The notes: a model not told the origin generated them from the sequence alone. A stretch of DNA of 64,000 nt from Brevibacillus brevis (GCF_900637055.1 NZ_LR134338.1:2490001-2554000); one strand, 5' to 3'. Shown: positions 19,449 to 28,815, counted from the first letter of the stretch. Program-made: numbers and translations.

Positions 19449-20514
19449 AGTTATTGCGGTCTTCACGAAAGAATCGTTTCTCGTTCCTGCCGTTGCGATC
19501 ATTCTTGGTCTTTTGACTGGAGCAATTGCCATGCTGGCAGGTGGATTTAATCCAATCGATGCCTATACGGCTTTGATTAAAAAAGTATTTGGTAGCGCGT
19601 ATAACTTTGGTGAAACCATTCGCCAAATTACGCCTTTGATCTTTACAGGTTTGGCTGTAGCGTTTGCTTTCCGTACAGGTCTCTTTAACATCGGGGCAGA
19701 AGGCCAATTTATCGTAGGGATGATTGCTTCTACTGTCGTAGGTGTTTCTTTTGACCTCCCAGCAATCATTCATGCTCCACTGGCTATCCTTGCAGGTGCT
19801 GTAGCAGGTGGTTTGTGGGGAGCTATTGCCGGCTATTTGAAAGCAGCCCGTGGTGTCAATGAGGTTATTACCAGCATCATGTTGAACTGGGTAGCTCTTT
19901 ACTTTGCAAACTGGGTCATGAATGCCTTCTTTATTCCAGCAGGCAAACAAACATCTGAAGAGGTAAAGGATTCTGCGATCATTACCATTGGATGGCTAGC
20001 TGAAATGTTTGACAATGCTCGTTTGCACTGGGGTACACTGGTTGCCGTACTCGCAGCTATTTTCTTCTATATCATTCTTTGGAAAACAAAATCTGGTTTT
20101 GAATTGCGTTCCGTTGGTTTGAACCCGCATGCTTCTGAGTATGCTGGTATGAACGTGAATCGTAATGTTGTAAAGGCTATGTTCATTGGTGGTATGTTTG
20201 CAGGGATTGGTGGAGCTACTGAGATTTTGGGCGTATTCCACTATCAAGCGATTATGACGCAGCATACGGGCTATGGCTTTGATGGAATCGCGGTAGCATT
20301 GATTGGCGGAAATACACCATTCGGGGTTATCCTTGCTGCCATATTGTTTGGGGTTCTCACATTCGGTGCGAGCGGCATGCAGTTTAGTGCGGGTGTACCG
20401 TTTGAATTGATTCGTGTCGTGATTGCTTCTGTTATTTTCTTCGTTGCTGCACATGGCATCGTGAAAATTTTCGTTAAGCCGATCTTGATGAAGAAAAAGG
20501 AAGGTGGAAACTGA
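19441..20514 (+). CDS. nupP: Nucleoside ABC transporter permease, subunit 1
   Basis: A 357-residue membrane protein with about ten hydrophobic segments and the BPD_transp_2 family pattern (FRTGLFNIGAEGQFIVG near residue 80; AGMNVNRNVVKAMFIGGM in the cytoplasmic coupling region). ATG follows AAGGAGGGGG, inside the end of nupO. Forms the membrane channel with the next gene product. Confidence 0.93.
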   Translation: MNRVIAVFTKESFLVPAVAIILGLLTGAIAMLAGGFNPIDAYTALIKKVFGSAYNFGETIRQITPLIFTGLAVAFAFRTGLFNIGAEGQFIVGMIASTVVGVSFDLPAIIHAPLAILAGAVAGGLWGAIAGYLKAARGVNEVITSIMLNWVALYFANWVMNAFFIPAGKQTSEEVKDSAIITIGWLAEMFDNARLHWGTLVAVLAAIFFYIILWKTKSGFELRSVGLNPHASEYAGMNVNRNVVKAMFIGGMFAGIGGATEILGVFHYQAIMTQHTGYGFDGIAVALIGGNTPFGVILAAILFGVLTFGASGMQFSAGVPFELIRVVIASVIFFVAAHGIVKIFVKPILMKKKEGGN

Positions 20515-21473
20515 TGGATTGGGGATTAATTCTCAGCAACCTCGTTCATGATACCATCGTGTTTTCCACTGCCTTGATTTTTGCCGCACTGGGTGGATTG
20601 TACTCGGAGCGTTCTGGTGTCGTGAACATTGCGCTAGAAGGTATGATGATTATCGGTGCTTTTACCGGTGCCGTAATGACCTATGCTTTCCAAGATTCAC
20701 TAGGTGCTTGGGCACCGTGGGTCGGATTTATTGCAGCGGGGATTGCCGGTTCTATTTTTGCACTCCCGCATGCCGTTGCTTCCGTTACGTTTAAAGCGGA
20801 CCAGACCGTCAGTGGTGTGGCCCTGAACTTCTTGGCAGCTGGACTTTCCATCTACCTGACCAAAATTATTTTCGATGGAGCAGGTCAGACAACAACATTG
20901 ACCGCTGTGTTTAACAAATTCAGTATTCCTGGATTGAGTGAAATTCCGTATATCGGACATGCCATTTTTGAGGCGTATCCTACTAGCTTTTTAGCTTTCA
21001 TTGCTGTTTTCCTTACGTGGTATGTTGTATTTAAGACACCTTTCGGATTGCGCTTGCGTTCGGTTGGTGAGCATCCGCGTGCTGCTGATACAGTAGGGAT
21101 CAATGTTAAGAGAATGCGCTACACGGCTGTTATGATCAGTGGTATGCTGGCTGCATTGGGTGGAGCTACCATTTCTTTGACGACTACCAGTAACTTTTCC
21201 CATAACACGGTTTCCGGACAAGGGTTTATCGCGATTGCGGCCTTGATCTTTGGTAAATGGCATCCAGCGGGTGCGATGGGAGCAGCCTTGTTCTTCGGTG
21301 TCGCTCAAGCGATCAAGTCTTTGGTCCAAATCTTCGGATTGACCAATTACATTCCTACTGAATTTATCTTCATGCTTCCGTACGTACTGACGATTCTCGT
21401 GATGGCTGGTCTGGTAGGACGATCCAGTGCTCCAGCGGCCCTCGGCAAACCTTACGATACGGGATCGCGTTAA
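20514..21473 (+). CDS. nupQ: Nucleoside ABC transporter permease, subunit 2
   Basis: A 319-residue permease of the same family, with SERSGVVNIALEGMMIIGAF near the N-terminus and GINVKRMRYTAVMISGML in the coupling region. Its ATG shares one base with the nupP stop codon (TGATG), so the two permeases are translationally coupled. Last gene of the transporter operon. Confidence 0.93.
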   Translation: MDWGLILSNLVHDTIVFSTALIFAALGGLYSERSGVVNIALEGMMIIGAFTGAVMTYAFQDSLGAWAPWVGFIAAGIAGSIFALPHAVASVTFKADQTVSGVALNFLAAGLSIYLTKIIFDGAGQTTTLTAVFNKFSIPGLSEIPYIGHAIFEAYPTSFLAFIAVFLTWYVVFKTPFGLRLRSVGEHPRAADTVGINVKRMRYTAVMISGMLAALGGATISLTTTSNFSHNTVSGQGFIAIAALIFGKWHPAGAMGAALFFGVAQAIKSLVQIFGLTNYIPTEFIFMLPYVLTILVMAGLVGRSSAPAALGKPYDTGSR

Positions 21474-21551
21474 TCATTCGTTGACAAAATTTAGCGTCTA
21501 GAACCTGTCACTTTCCCTGTGCGATAATTTTTGTGACTGCTTGCAGTCCGC

Positions 21552-21574
21552 AAAAAACGGTCCTATCCGTTTTG
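21552..21574 (+). terminator. Weak terminator after the nup operon
   Basis: AAAACGG-TCCTAT-CCGTTTT; the stem is short and the T-run is part of the stem, so efficiency is uncertain. Confidence 0.5.
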
Positions 21575-21601
21575 GCAAATTGTCTGTGGGGAGGGAAAAA
21601 G

Positions 21602-22780
21602 ATGAACCGCTGTCTACATAAGTACAGCAGTTATCGATGGAACAGGCTTCTAGGCGCTTTTGTTTTGTGCCTGATGATAGCGGTATCTGGTGGGATGGCT
21701 TCAGCAAAAGAGCCAGGACCGGTCATTTCTGTCGTTGTCGATGGAAGGGGAGTCCAGTCCGATGTATCGCCAATCCATCGAAATGGGCGTATGCTGGTTC
21801 CGATACGGGTAGTAGCGGAGGAAACAGGATCAGAAGTAAGCTACGAAGCTGCTACGCAGAAAGTATTCCTTAACAAAAAAAGCAAGCATATAACCCTTAC
21901 GATCGGCAGCCAGACAGCGTACGTAAATGGAAAACGATGGAAGATGGATGTCTCTCCCATCATTGTGAATAGGCGGACGCTTGTTCCGATCCGATTTATC
22001 TCCGAGGCATTTGGCTATCAAGTTCAATGGGATAAGAAGTCGGCCGTTGCATACATACAATCCAAACCTGTGGAAGACAAAGCTGTGAGTGTGAAATACT
22101 CCTTGAATCCATATGTCGTTCAACAGGGAGATACCTTATCAAAAATTGCAGCTCGCCACGATACGAACATGAGTGCCATTCAGAAAAATAATCATCTCTC
22201 TTCTGATGAGTTACTAGTGGGCCAGATTTTATTTTTGCCAGAAGGTGCACAACGAGCTGAGTATCCTATTGCCACGAAAGTTGCGGATGATCAATTGACT
22301 GGAAATCAATTTCGGTTTCCTTTCCACGAGAATAGCTGGTATGAGCCGTATGGGGATAGCTTCGGGTCTGATCGAGAGTGGACGGAGTCCAATAGCGGCA
22401 GTGTTCGCAGTCACGAGGGCATCGACATCATGGCACCAAAGGGAACGCCGATTTACTCGGTATCCGATGGGACGATCAACAAAGTGGGCTGGAATACGTA
22501 TGGTGGCTGGAGAGTAAACATTACGGATGAAAATGGTCAATATCGGATGTACTACGCTCATTTGCAGGCCTATGCTCCAGGATTGCATGTAGGCAAAACG
22601 ATAAAAGCTGGACAGTTGATCGGTTTTGTTGGAGACACAGGCTACGGTGGTACTGGTACAGTGGGAATGTTTGAGCCTCACCTGCATTTTGGCCTCTATC
22701 GTAACAGCACGGGGAAAGCGATCGATCCGTATGATTACTTGCGGATTTGGGAGCAAAATAAAGTGGAGAGTCCCCTCTGA
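21602..22780 (+). CDS. Secreted M23 peptidase with copper amine oxidase-like stalk and LysM domains
   Basis: 392-residue exported cell-wall protein. An N-terminal signal segment (FVLCLMIAVSGGMASAK, about 18-35) is followed by a copper amine oxidase-like N-terminal domain (about 40-150, with paired NGRMLVPIRVVAEETG and NRRTLVPIRFISEAFG repeats), one LysM peptidoglycan-binding module (YVVQQGDTLSKIAARHDTN, about 160-205) and an M23 endopeptidase domain with the zinc motifs HEGIDIMA and HLHFGLY. ATG at 21602 follows GGGGAGGGAAAAA; an upstream in-frame start adds 23 residues without a site. Predicted to cut peptidoglycan cross-links; biological stage not visible. Confidence 0.88.
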   Translation: MNRCLHKYSSYRWNRLLGAFVLCLMIAVSGGMASAKEPGPVISVVVDGRGVQSDVSPIHRNGRMLVPIRVVAEETGSEVSYEAATQKVFLNKKSKHITLTIGSQTAYVNGKRWKMDVSPIIVNRRTLVPIRFISEAFGYQVQWDKKSAVAYIQSKPVEDKAVSVKYSLNPYVVQQGDTLSKIAARHDTNMSAIQKNNHLSSDELLVGQILFLPEGAQRAEYPIATKVADDQLTGNQFRFPFHENSWYEPYGDSFGSDREWTESNSGSVRSHEGIDIMAPKGTPIYSVSDGTINKVGWNTYGGWRVNITDENGQYRMYYAHLQAYAPGLHVGKTIKAGQLIGFVGDTGYGGTGTVGMFEPHLHFGLYRNSTGKAIDPYDYLRIWEQNKVESPL

Positions 22781-22833
22781 TATTGGGACAAACTACTACG
22801 GAGTACCTTCACGAATAAAAGGAGGCCCTTCGT

Positions 22834-22989
22834 ATGTGGACTTGTCCGTACTGTGGGGGAAGCCACGGCTTACCCTTTCACGATGAGCAGTTGGATGGCA
22901 TGCTCTGTCTCTCGTCTGATTGCGGTCGATTTGTTGAAGAGCATAGCACTTCGGATGATCCTCGGGAGTGGGATGCAATGGATATGTAA
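22834..22989 (+). CDS. 51-residue zinc-ribbon-like small protein
   Basis: Starts at an ATG behind AAAAGGAGG and ends just before a terminator, so it has the full signals of an expressed gene. The protein begins MWTCPYCGGSHG and has a second pair in MLCLSSDC, giving CPYC and CLSSDC as a likely four-cysteine zinc site, followed by an acidic tail (HSTSDDPREWDAMDM). I do not recognise a family. Confidence 0.65.
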   Translation: MWTCPYCGGSHGLPFHDEQLDGMLCLSSDCGRFVEEHSTSDDPREWDAMDM

Positions 22990-22994
22990 GGAAT

Positions 22995-23039
22995 AGAGTG
23001 AACACCCTTTGTAAAAAGGTGTTGTTCGCTCTTTTTTTA
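22995..23039 (+). terminator. Terminator after the small zinc-ribbon gene
   Basis: AGAGTGAACACC pairs with GGTGTTGTTCGCTCT (one bulge), with an inner TTT/AAA extension, then seven T. Confidence 0.9.
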
Positions 23040-23198
23040 TACAATGGAAGCGCTGTGATTTGCGTATTACGGGACTTGCGTGAGCGCATAGGAAGAAGGA
23101 CTGGGATATATAATGGAAGATTCTGATGCTTGATGCCCTGACAATTGGTTACAATAGAGAAGAGTATGAGTAAGCTGATGGAGAAGGGAGATTGGACT

Positions 23199-24494
23199 AT
23201 GACTGCTTCTACAACTGAAATTGCATTTCAAAGCTCCCAAATCAATGGGATGAACGTACATATCCTTCCAACAGAAAAGTTCAAGACAACGACGATCGTG
23301 ACGATGATTGAACAGGCGCTTTCGGAGGAGCACGTAACGAAAACAGCATTGCTTGCGATGGTCATGAAACGTGCCAGCGCTCGTTTTCCAGAAACGAAGC
23401 TATTGCGAGCACATTTGGATTTCCTGTATGGTGCCATTTTTGATGTCGATGTCATGAAAAAAGGCGAGCGGCAAATCCTGCAAATTTATATGGAAGTACC
23501 GAATGAAAAATATTTGTCCAATGAAGCCTCTCTTTTGGAGCAGGCCATCGAATTCGTAGGAGACATGCTTGTCAGACCGTACGTACAGGAGAACGCTTTT
23601 TCCGAAAAGTACTTGGCACAGGAAAAAGAAACGCTACGTAAACGGATGGAGAGCTTGATCGACGACAAAATGAAGTATGCAAACCAACGCGTGACAGAAG
23701 AAATGTGTAAAGGAGAACCATTCGCTCTTCTCGTCCAAGGGCGCGTGGCAGATTTGCCGAAGATCACAGGTCAGGAACTGTATCAATATTTTAAAGAAGT
23801 AACGACGACGAATCCGATCAATATGTTCGTGGTGGGCGATGTTGACCAGCAGGAAGTAAGCGAGGCTATTCGCAAGCACATCCCATTGGAGCGCACCCAA
23901 GTAGGAGAACTGCAGATCGCATCGACGGCGAAGGACGTATCTGCTGAACGCGAAGTGATCGATCGACTCGACGTCAACCAAGCAAAGCTCAACATCGGCT
24001 GCCGCACGCAGATCACTTATAAGGATGACGATTACCCGACGTTGTTGCTATTCAACGGGATATTAGGTGGCTTTCCTCACTCCAAGCTGTTTGTCAACGT
24101 CCGTGAAAAAGAGAGTCTCGCTTATTATGCCGTATCCAGGCTAGAGAGCCACAAAGGGATTCTTATGATTATGTCCGGGATTGATGTTAGCAAATATCAA
24201 CGTGCGGTTGAGATTATTAAGCAGCAGCTTGATCTGATGCAACAAGGAACCATATCGGATGAGGAATTGAGTCAGACACGTGCGACTTTGTCTAACCAAT
24301 TCCGTGAGCTGCTGGACAGTGCACGCGGCATGATTGATTTTACGTACAATGGTGTAGTTAGCGGACGTCCTCGGAAAATCGAAGAGCTTTTGGCGGGGAT
24401 TAACCAAGCGACAATTGAGGATATCAAGAAAGTAGCGAGCAAGGTAACGATCGACACGATTTATCTGCTGCGGGACAAGAAGGGAGAGGCATAA
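23199..24494 (+). CDS. ymfF: YmfF-like M16 peptidase homologue lacking the zinc motif
   Basis: 431 residues with the M16 fold but without HxxEH: the position reads TALLAMVMKRASARF. It is therefore likely the non-catalytic partner of the next gene product, as two-subunit M16B enzymes usually pair an active with an inactive chain. The downstream half is well kept (VREKESLAYYAVSRLESHKG). ATG at 23199 follows GAAGGGAG with an eight-base gap; an in-frame TTG 18 codons earlier has no site. In Bacilli this gene is found with ymfH and ymfI; related proteins are annotated as EF-P 5-aminopentanol modification-associated. Confidence 0.88.
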   Translation: MTASTTEIAFQSSQINGMNVHILPTEKFKTTTIVTMIEQALSEEHVTKTALLAMVMKRASARFPETKLLRAHLDFLYGAIFDVDVMKKGERQILQIYMEVPNEKYLSNEASLLEQAIEFVGDMLVRPYVQENAFSEKYLAQEKETLRKRMESLIDDKMKYANQRVTEEMCKGEPFALLVQGRVADLPKITGQELYQYFKEVTTTNPINMFVVGDVDQQEVSEAIRKHIPLERTQVGELQIASTAKDVSAEREVIDRLDVNQAKLNIGCRTQITYKDDDYPTLLLFNGILGGFPHSKLFVNVREKESLAYYAVSRLESHKGILMIMSGIDVSKYQRAVEIIKQQLDLMQQGTISDEELSQTRATLSNQFRELLDSARGMIDFTYNGVVSGRPRKIEELLAGINQATIEDIKKVASKVTIDTIYLLRDKKGEA

Positions 24495-24495
24495 G

Positions 24496-25788
24496 ATGCA
24501 GACCACTGTCTTTGAACAAGTAAATGAAACGGTATATCATGAAACTCTCCAAAATGGATTGCAAGTCTATCTGGTTCCCAAACAAGGCTTCAGCAAAACA
24601 TACGCTGTTTTCACTACGCGCTATGGCTCCATTGATAGCCATTTCCGCACCCGAAGCGGGGAAGAAATTAATGTTCCTGACGGCATTGCGCATTTTCTTG
24701 AGCACAAAATGTTTGAGAAAAAAGATCGGGATGTCATGCACGAATTCAGTAAAAACGGGGCGAGCTGCAATGCGTTCACGAGTTTCAATCGTACGGCTTA
24801 TTTGTTCTCGTGCACAGATAAGTTAGACGACAATTTGAATCTGCTGCTCGACTATGTGCAGGACCCGTATTTTACAGATGCCAGTGTAGAAAAGGAAAAA
24901 GGAATCATCGGCCAGGAAATCACCATGTACGATGACAACCCTGACTGGAAGGTGTACATGAACCTCTTAAAGGCCATGTACCAAAAGTATCCGATTAACA
25001 TTGAGATTGCGGGTACGATCGAGACGATCTCTCATATTACAAAAGAATATTTGTATCAGTGCTATGAAACGTTTTATCATCCTGCAAATATGCTCCTATT
25101 GGTCGTGGGCTCCTTCGAACCAGAAGCGATCATGAAGCTCATTCGTGAAAACCAAGGAGCAAAGGAGTTTCCTCCTGCGCCACAAATCACGCGCGTGTTT
25201 CCAGAAGAGCCATCAGCTCCGGCGGAGGCGAAAGTAGAAGCGTTTCTGACAGTTGGTCTGCCTAAATGCATGATCGGAATCAAGGAAAAGGAAAACGGAC
25301 TGACCAAGGAAGCCTTGTTAAAACGTGAGTTGACTACTAAACTGGTATTGGACATCGCGTTCGGCACAAGCTCCGCTGTCTATGAGCGTTTGTATGATAG
25401 TGAGCTAATTACGGAAAGCTTTGATTTTGACTACAGCAGCGAGCAGGATTATGCGTATACGATCATTGGTGGAGATACACCTGATCCAGAGCGTTTAGTG
25501 GAAACGATCAAAGCGGAAATCGAACAATTGAAGCAAAACGGTATAGCTCAGGACGATTTTGAGCGTGCGAAGCGTAAAAAAATCGGAAACTTCCTGCGTT
25601 CTCTAAACTCCGTGGAGTTTATCGCTAACCAGTTTACCAGCTTCAAATTTAACGGGAATGATCTGTTTTCCGTAGTGCCGACCTTGGAGTCGATCACACG
25701 CGAAGATGTGGAAAAACGTTTGAAGGAGCATTTTTTAACCGAGCAGATGGCTGTTTCCATCGTTCGTTCCGCTTCGCCACAGGAGTAA
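24496..25788 (+). CDS. ymfH: YmfH-like M16 zinc metallopeptidase
   Basis: 430-residue M16B peptidase with an intact zinc site, H66-F-L-E69-H70, and the downstream acidic helix EKEKGIIGQEITMYDDNP. Its ATG follows one base after the ymfF stop behind AGGGAGAGG, so the active and inactive chains are co-translated and probably form a heterodimer. Next gene is the reductase ymfI, seven bases downstream. Confidence 0.91.
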   Translation: MQTTVFEQVNETVYHETLQNGLQVYLVPKQGFSKTYAVFTTRYGSIDSHFRTRSGEEINVPDGIAHFLEHKMFEKKDRDVMHEFSKNGASCNAFTSFNRTAYLFSCTDKLDDNLNLLLDYVQDPYFTDASVEKEKGIIGQEITMYDDNPDWKVYMNLLKAMYQKYPINIEIAGTIETISHITKEYLYQCYETFYHPANMLLLVVGSFEPEAIMKLIRENQGAKEFPPAPQITRVFPEEPSAPAEAKVEAFLTVGLPKCMIGIKEKENGLTKEALLKRELTTKLVLDIAFGTSSAVYERLYDSELITESFDFDYSSEQDYAYTIIGGDTPDPERLVETIKAEIEQLKQNGIAQDDFERAKRKKIGNFLRSLNSVEFIANQFTSFKFNGNDLFSVVPTLESITREDVEKRLKEHFLTEQMAVSIVRSASPQE

Positions 25789-25795
25789 TGTATTC

Positions 25796-26533
25796 ATGTT
25801 CAACCAAGAGACGCCGTGGGCGTTAATTACGGGAGCTTCCGGAGAGATCGGGCACGCGATCGGCGCCTACCTGATTGATGCGGGGGTTCCCCTTTATCTG
25901 CATTACAATCGAAATATGGAAAAATTGGAGCCGTTGGTGCAAAAATGCCAGGAGCGGGGCGTTCCGTACGGCATCCTCCAAGCTGATCTACGGGATCCAA
26001 AGCAAATTGCCGCGATGTTTGCTCAGATGCAGGTTGCACCACTGTTGATCGTAAACAACGCCTCTGTGGATGATGTCGGTTTATTTACGGATGTGTCTGT
26101 CGAGAAATTCGATGAGCTCATCGCACTTAATGTTCGATCCGCTTTTTTGGTCTGCCAAGCAGCTGTTCCCGCCATGCTGCGGGCAAGGTATGGGCGTATC
26201 GTCAACATTTCTTCCATATGGGGGCTTACGGGCGGTTCATGTGAGGTACTGTATTCCATGACCAAAGGAGCCATCAATACGTTCACCAAAGCCTTGGCAA
26301 AGGAAATGGCACCAAACGGAATCACGGTAAATGCTGTCGCTCCAGGAGCTATTGCTGGTGGAATGATGGAGCGCTTTGCTCCAGATGAAATGGAAATGAT
26401 CGCGGAAGAAATACCAGCCAACCGTCTCGGACAACCATATGAGGTAGCTGCAGTCGTGCGCTTTTTGCTTTCGGCGGATTCGAGTTATGTGACGGGGCAA
26501 GTGATTAGTCCAAACGGTGGATGGTACACGTAG
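25796..26533 (+). CDS. ymfI: EF-P 5-aminopentanone reductase / short-chain dehydrogenase (YmfI)
   Basis: 245-residue SDR enzyme: TGASGEIGHAIGAYL is the N-terminal nucleotide motif, VNNASVD the NNAG-like strand, and NISSIWGL followed by YSMTKGAINTF the Ser-Tyr-Lys catalytic set; it ends with a standard VTGQVISPNGGW. In B. subtilis YmfI reduces the 5-aminopentanone form of elongation factor P to 5-aminopentanol; assignment here is by gene order after ymfF-ymfH, since sequence alone would also fit a 3-oxoacyl-ACP reductase. Confidence 0.87.
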   Translation: MFNQETPWALITGASGEIGHAIGAYLIDAGVPLYLHYNRNMEKLEPLVQKCQERGVPYGILQADLRDPKQIAAMFAQMQVAPLLIVNNASVDDVGLFTDVSVEKFDELIALNVRSAFLVCQAAVPAMLRARYGRIVNISSIWGLTGGSCEVLYSMTKGAINTFTKALAKEMAPNGITVNAVAPGAIAGGMMERFAPDEMEMIAEEIPANRLGQPYEVAAVVRFLLSADSSYVTGQVISPNGGWYT

Positions 26534-26635
26534 AAGATAAAAGTATGCATGAATAAAAAACGAGAAATGATGGAATTCTACCTTTTGTGTGGGCAGCAAA
26601 TCTGTTCGCAACGTACAAAAGGAGGGAATTTCCCT

Positions 26636-26905
26636 ATGTCGATTCTTGACAATTTCAGCGACTGGAAAGCGTTTCTCGGAGATCGGGTAGAACAAGCGAA
26701 ACAAGCCGGGATGGAAAGCGAAACGCTTCAAAATGTAGCTTATCAAATCGGTAGCTATCTGTCTGAGCAAGTAGACCCGAAAAACGATCAGGAGCGTCTG
26801 TTGAAACAGCTGTGGGACGCAGGTGATCAACAGCAACAACAGGCTTTGGCATCACTCATGGTGAAGCTTGTTCAGAATCGCAATGACGCGAACGCTGGCA
26901 GCTAG
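26636..26905 (+). CDS. ymfJ: YmfJ-like DUF3243 protein
   Basis: 89-residue helical protein beginning MSILDNFSDWKAFLGDRVEQ, with a Gln-rich stretch (DQQQQQALASLM). The ATG at 26636 has AAAGGAGGG nine bases upstream; an in-frame upstream ATG adds 29 unlikely residues. Family DUF3243, function unknown. Position between ymfI and ymfK is as in B. subtilis. Confidence 0.88.
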   Translation: MSILDNFSDWKAFLGDRVEQAKQAGMESETLQNVAYQIGSYLSEQVDPKNDQERLLKQLWDAGDQQQQQALASLMVKLVQNRNDANAGS

Positions 26906-26911
26906 CCATTC

Positions 26912-26940
26912 AAATCCCCTACTTTTGGGGATTTTTCTTT
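26912..26940 (+). terminator. Terminator of ymfJ
   Basis: AAATCCCC and GGGGATTT with a seven-base loop and T-rich tail. Confidence 0.88.
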
Positions 26941-26946
26941 TCGCGA

Positions 26947-26974
26947 TTGTCGAATGAAACGAACGTGATATACT
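26947..26974 (+). promoter_or_regulatory. Candidate promoter for ymfK-rodZ
   Basis: TTGTCG, 16 bp, TATACT with an extended -10 (TGA before TATACT), 39 bases upstream of the ymfK start. Confidence 0.5.
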
Positions 26975-27012
26975 ACATAGAAGAGAATTCTGGTTGGCGG
27001 AGAGGATTGCAT

Positions 27013-27792
27013 ATGGAAGCGAAGAAAGAATGGTACATGGAGTATGAGATTGCCCGTAACCGTCCCGGTCTCTTAGGGGACGTATCTTCTATTCTGGGGA
27101 TGTTGAACATCAATATCGTAACGATCAATGGTGTGGATACCATGCGTCGAGGTATGCTGCTCTTGACCGATGATGATGAAAAAATGGAGGTTTTGCGCAA
27201 CGTTGTGCAAAAAATGGACAACATAACCATAACGAGGTTACGTCCCCCGACCATGCTGGATCGCTTGGCTGTTCGCCACGGTCGTTATATTGAACGGGAT
27301 AGCGAGGACAAAAAAACGTTTCGCTTTGTTCGTGAAGAGCTGGGCTTGCTGGTTGATTTCATGGCAGAAATCCTGAAGAAGGAAGGTCACCAGCTTATCG
27401 GGATTCGTGGAATGCCTCGCGTAGGGAAGACTGAATCCATGATTGCTGCCAGCGTATCCGCCAATAAACGTTGGACATTCATTTCCTCCACTTTGTTGCG
27501 CCAGACGGTACGCAGCTCCTTAGCCATTGATGAAATGTCTACTGATCATGTATATTTGATAGATGGAATTGTCTCAACGCTGCGATCGACAGAAAAGCAC
27601 TTCACCTTGCTTCGGGAGATTATGAACTTTCCTGCCGCAAAAATCATTGAGCATCCGGATATATTCGTAAGGGAATCAGAGTACCAACTTGATGATTTCC
27701 ATTACATTATTGAGCTGCGTCATCATCCGGATGAAGAGATTACATATGAGCTTATCAACAATCGCGGCTTTGATAATTTCGAAATGAATTAA
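27013..27792 (+). CDS. ymfK: YmfK-like DUF3388 protein with N-terminal ACT-like domain
   Basis: 259 residues. The first 80 look like an ACT-type ligand-binding fold (YEIARNRPGLLGDVSSILGM...INIVTINGVD). The remainder contains a GMPRVGKTESM segment that resembles a P-loop, and an alternation typical of an ATPase-like core (YLIDGIVSTLRS). ATG at 27013 follows GGAGAGG. DUF3388 family; role unknown. It is followed 12 bases later by rodZ. Confidence 0.82.
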   Translation: MEAKKEWYMEYEIARNRPGLLGDVSSILGMLNINIVTINGVDTMRRGMLLLTDDDEKMEVLRNVVQKMDNITITRLRPPTMLDRLAVRHGRYIERDSEDKKTFRFVREELGLLVDFMAEILKKEGHQLIGIRGMPRVGKTESMIAASVSANKRWTFISSTLLRQTVRSSLAIDEMSTDHVYLIDGIVSTLRSTEKHFTLLREIMNFPAAKIIEHPDIFVRESEYQLDDFHYIIELRHHPDEEITYELINNRGFDNFEMN

Positions 27793-27804
27793 GGAGGGGC
27801 AGCT

Positions 27805-28704
27805 GTGTCTGAGCTAGGTCAAGTCCTGCAAAGGGCCCGCGAAGAAAAAGGAATCACGCTCGACGACATCCAACGTATCACCAAGATACAGCGGCGATAT
27901 TTGGAAGCCATTGAAAGGGGTCATTTTCACGTACTTCCTGGCCACTTTTACGCGCGTGCATTTATAAAGAGTTATGCGGAAGCTGTCGGTCTAGACCCGA
28001 ACCACATCCTGAATCACTTTCAGTCCGATTTGCCGGCCCAGCCACCTACAGAGCAAGTAGAACGACTTCGTCGCAGAAGAGTTGCTTCAGCGAACAATCC
28101 ATTACAAGCAGGTCGATGGGTTACCAAGACCTTGCTCGTATTGTTTATTGCCTTGATTATCGGGGTTATTTATTTCGCTGTCGTTAACAACAATGGAGGT
28201 CAGTTGACTCAGCCAGTGCCGGGTGGAACAGTTGGTCCTGGAGCGGAAATTGTCCCGCCTGGCAATGGTGGTGGAGCGGTAACATCCCCGATTGCTCAAC
28301 AACCGAAGCCTCCTTCTATTACCACACCGAATCCTGAAACAGGAACAAACCCACCTGAGACCGTTACGGAAACTCCTCAGGCAACCATCACATTCGAATC
28401 GCAGCAAGGATCGATGTATAACTATTCCTTGCAAGGAGGAGAAAAAATCACGGTTCATCTGAAGGTGAAAGAAGACACCAGCTGGTTCGGTATTTCGGAA
28501 GGAAAAGGCAAAACTTATGTTGAGCAGGGCACGCTCAAGAAGGATCAGGAAAAAACGATTGAGCTGGGGAAATCCGCTTATATTCGTTTAGGCAAACCGA
28601 CTTTAGTGGAATTGAAGGTTAACGGAGTCTTGGTAGACACGTCTAAAATGAAGTCAATGCCGTCCAATATTACGATGAAAGTAAAAGAGGCGGTCACCCA
28701 GTAG
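27805..28704 (+). CDS. rodZ: RodZ-like cell-shape protein
   Basis: 299 residues in the RodZ layout: N-terminal helix-turn-helix (LGQVLQRAREEKGITLDDIQ...YLEAIERGHFHVLPG, about 3-75), a membrane segment (TLLVLFIALIIGVIYFAVV, about 112-131), a Pro/Gly/Thr-rich extracellular linker (about 135-195) and a C-terminal DUF4115 beta domain (about 200-297). RodZ ties the actin-like MreB cytoskeleton to the envelope. The GTG start follows AAGGAGGGG. It matches B. subtilis ymfM in position. Confidence 0.9.
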   Translation: MSELGQVLQRAREEKGITLDDIQRITKIQRRYLEAIERGHFHVLPGHFYARAFIKSYAEAVGLDPNHILNHFQSDLPAQPPTEQVERLRRRRVASANNPLQAGRWVTKTLLVLFIALIIGVIYFAVVNNNGGQLTQPVPGGTVGPGAEIVPPGNGGGAVTSPIAQQPKPPSITTPNPETGTNPPETVTETPQATITFESQQGSMYNYSLQGGEKITVHLKVKEDTSWFGISEGKGKTYVEQGTLKKDQEKTIELGKSAYIRLGKPTLVELKVNGVLVDTSKMKSMPSNITMKVKEAVTQ

Positions 28705-28726
28705 GCAAGCATATGCTTGCCTTTTA
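28704..28726 (+). terminator. Terminator of rodZ
   Basis: GGCAAGCATATGCTTGCC is a perfect 18-bp palindrome overlapping the rodZ stop codon, followed by TTTT. Confidence 0.75.
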
Positions 28727-28740
28727 TACTTTTCTCTTTT

Positions 28741-28770
28741 TTGACACTTCCTTTAGGCTTATATTATACT
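28741..28770 (+). promoter_or_regulatory. Strong candidate sigma-A promoter for rimO-pgsA
   Basis: Consensus TTGACA, 18 bp, TATACT, 46 bases upstream of the rimO start. Confidence 0.75.
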
Positions 28771-28815
28771 GGATAGGTGTAATATGGGTTGGTGTGACCA
28801 ATTGGAGGAAAAAAG

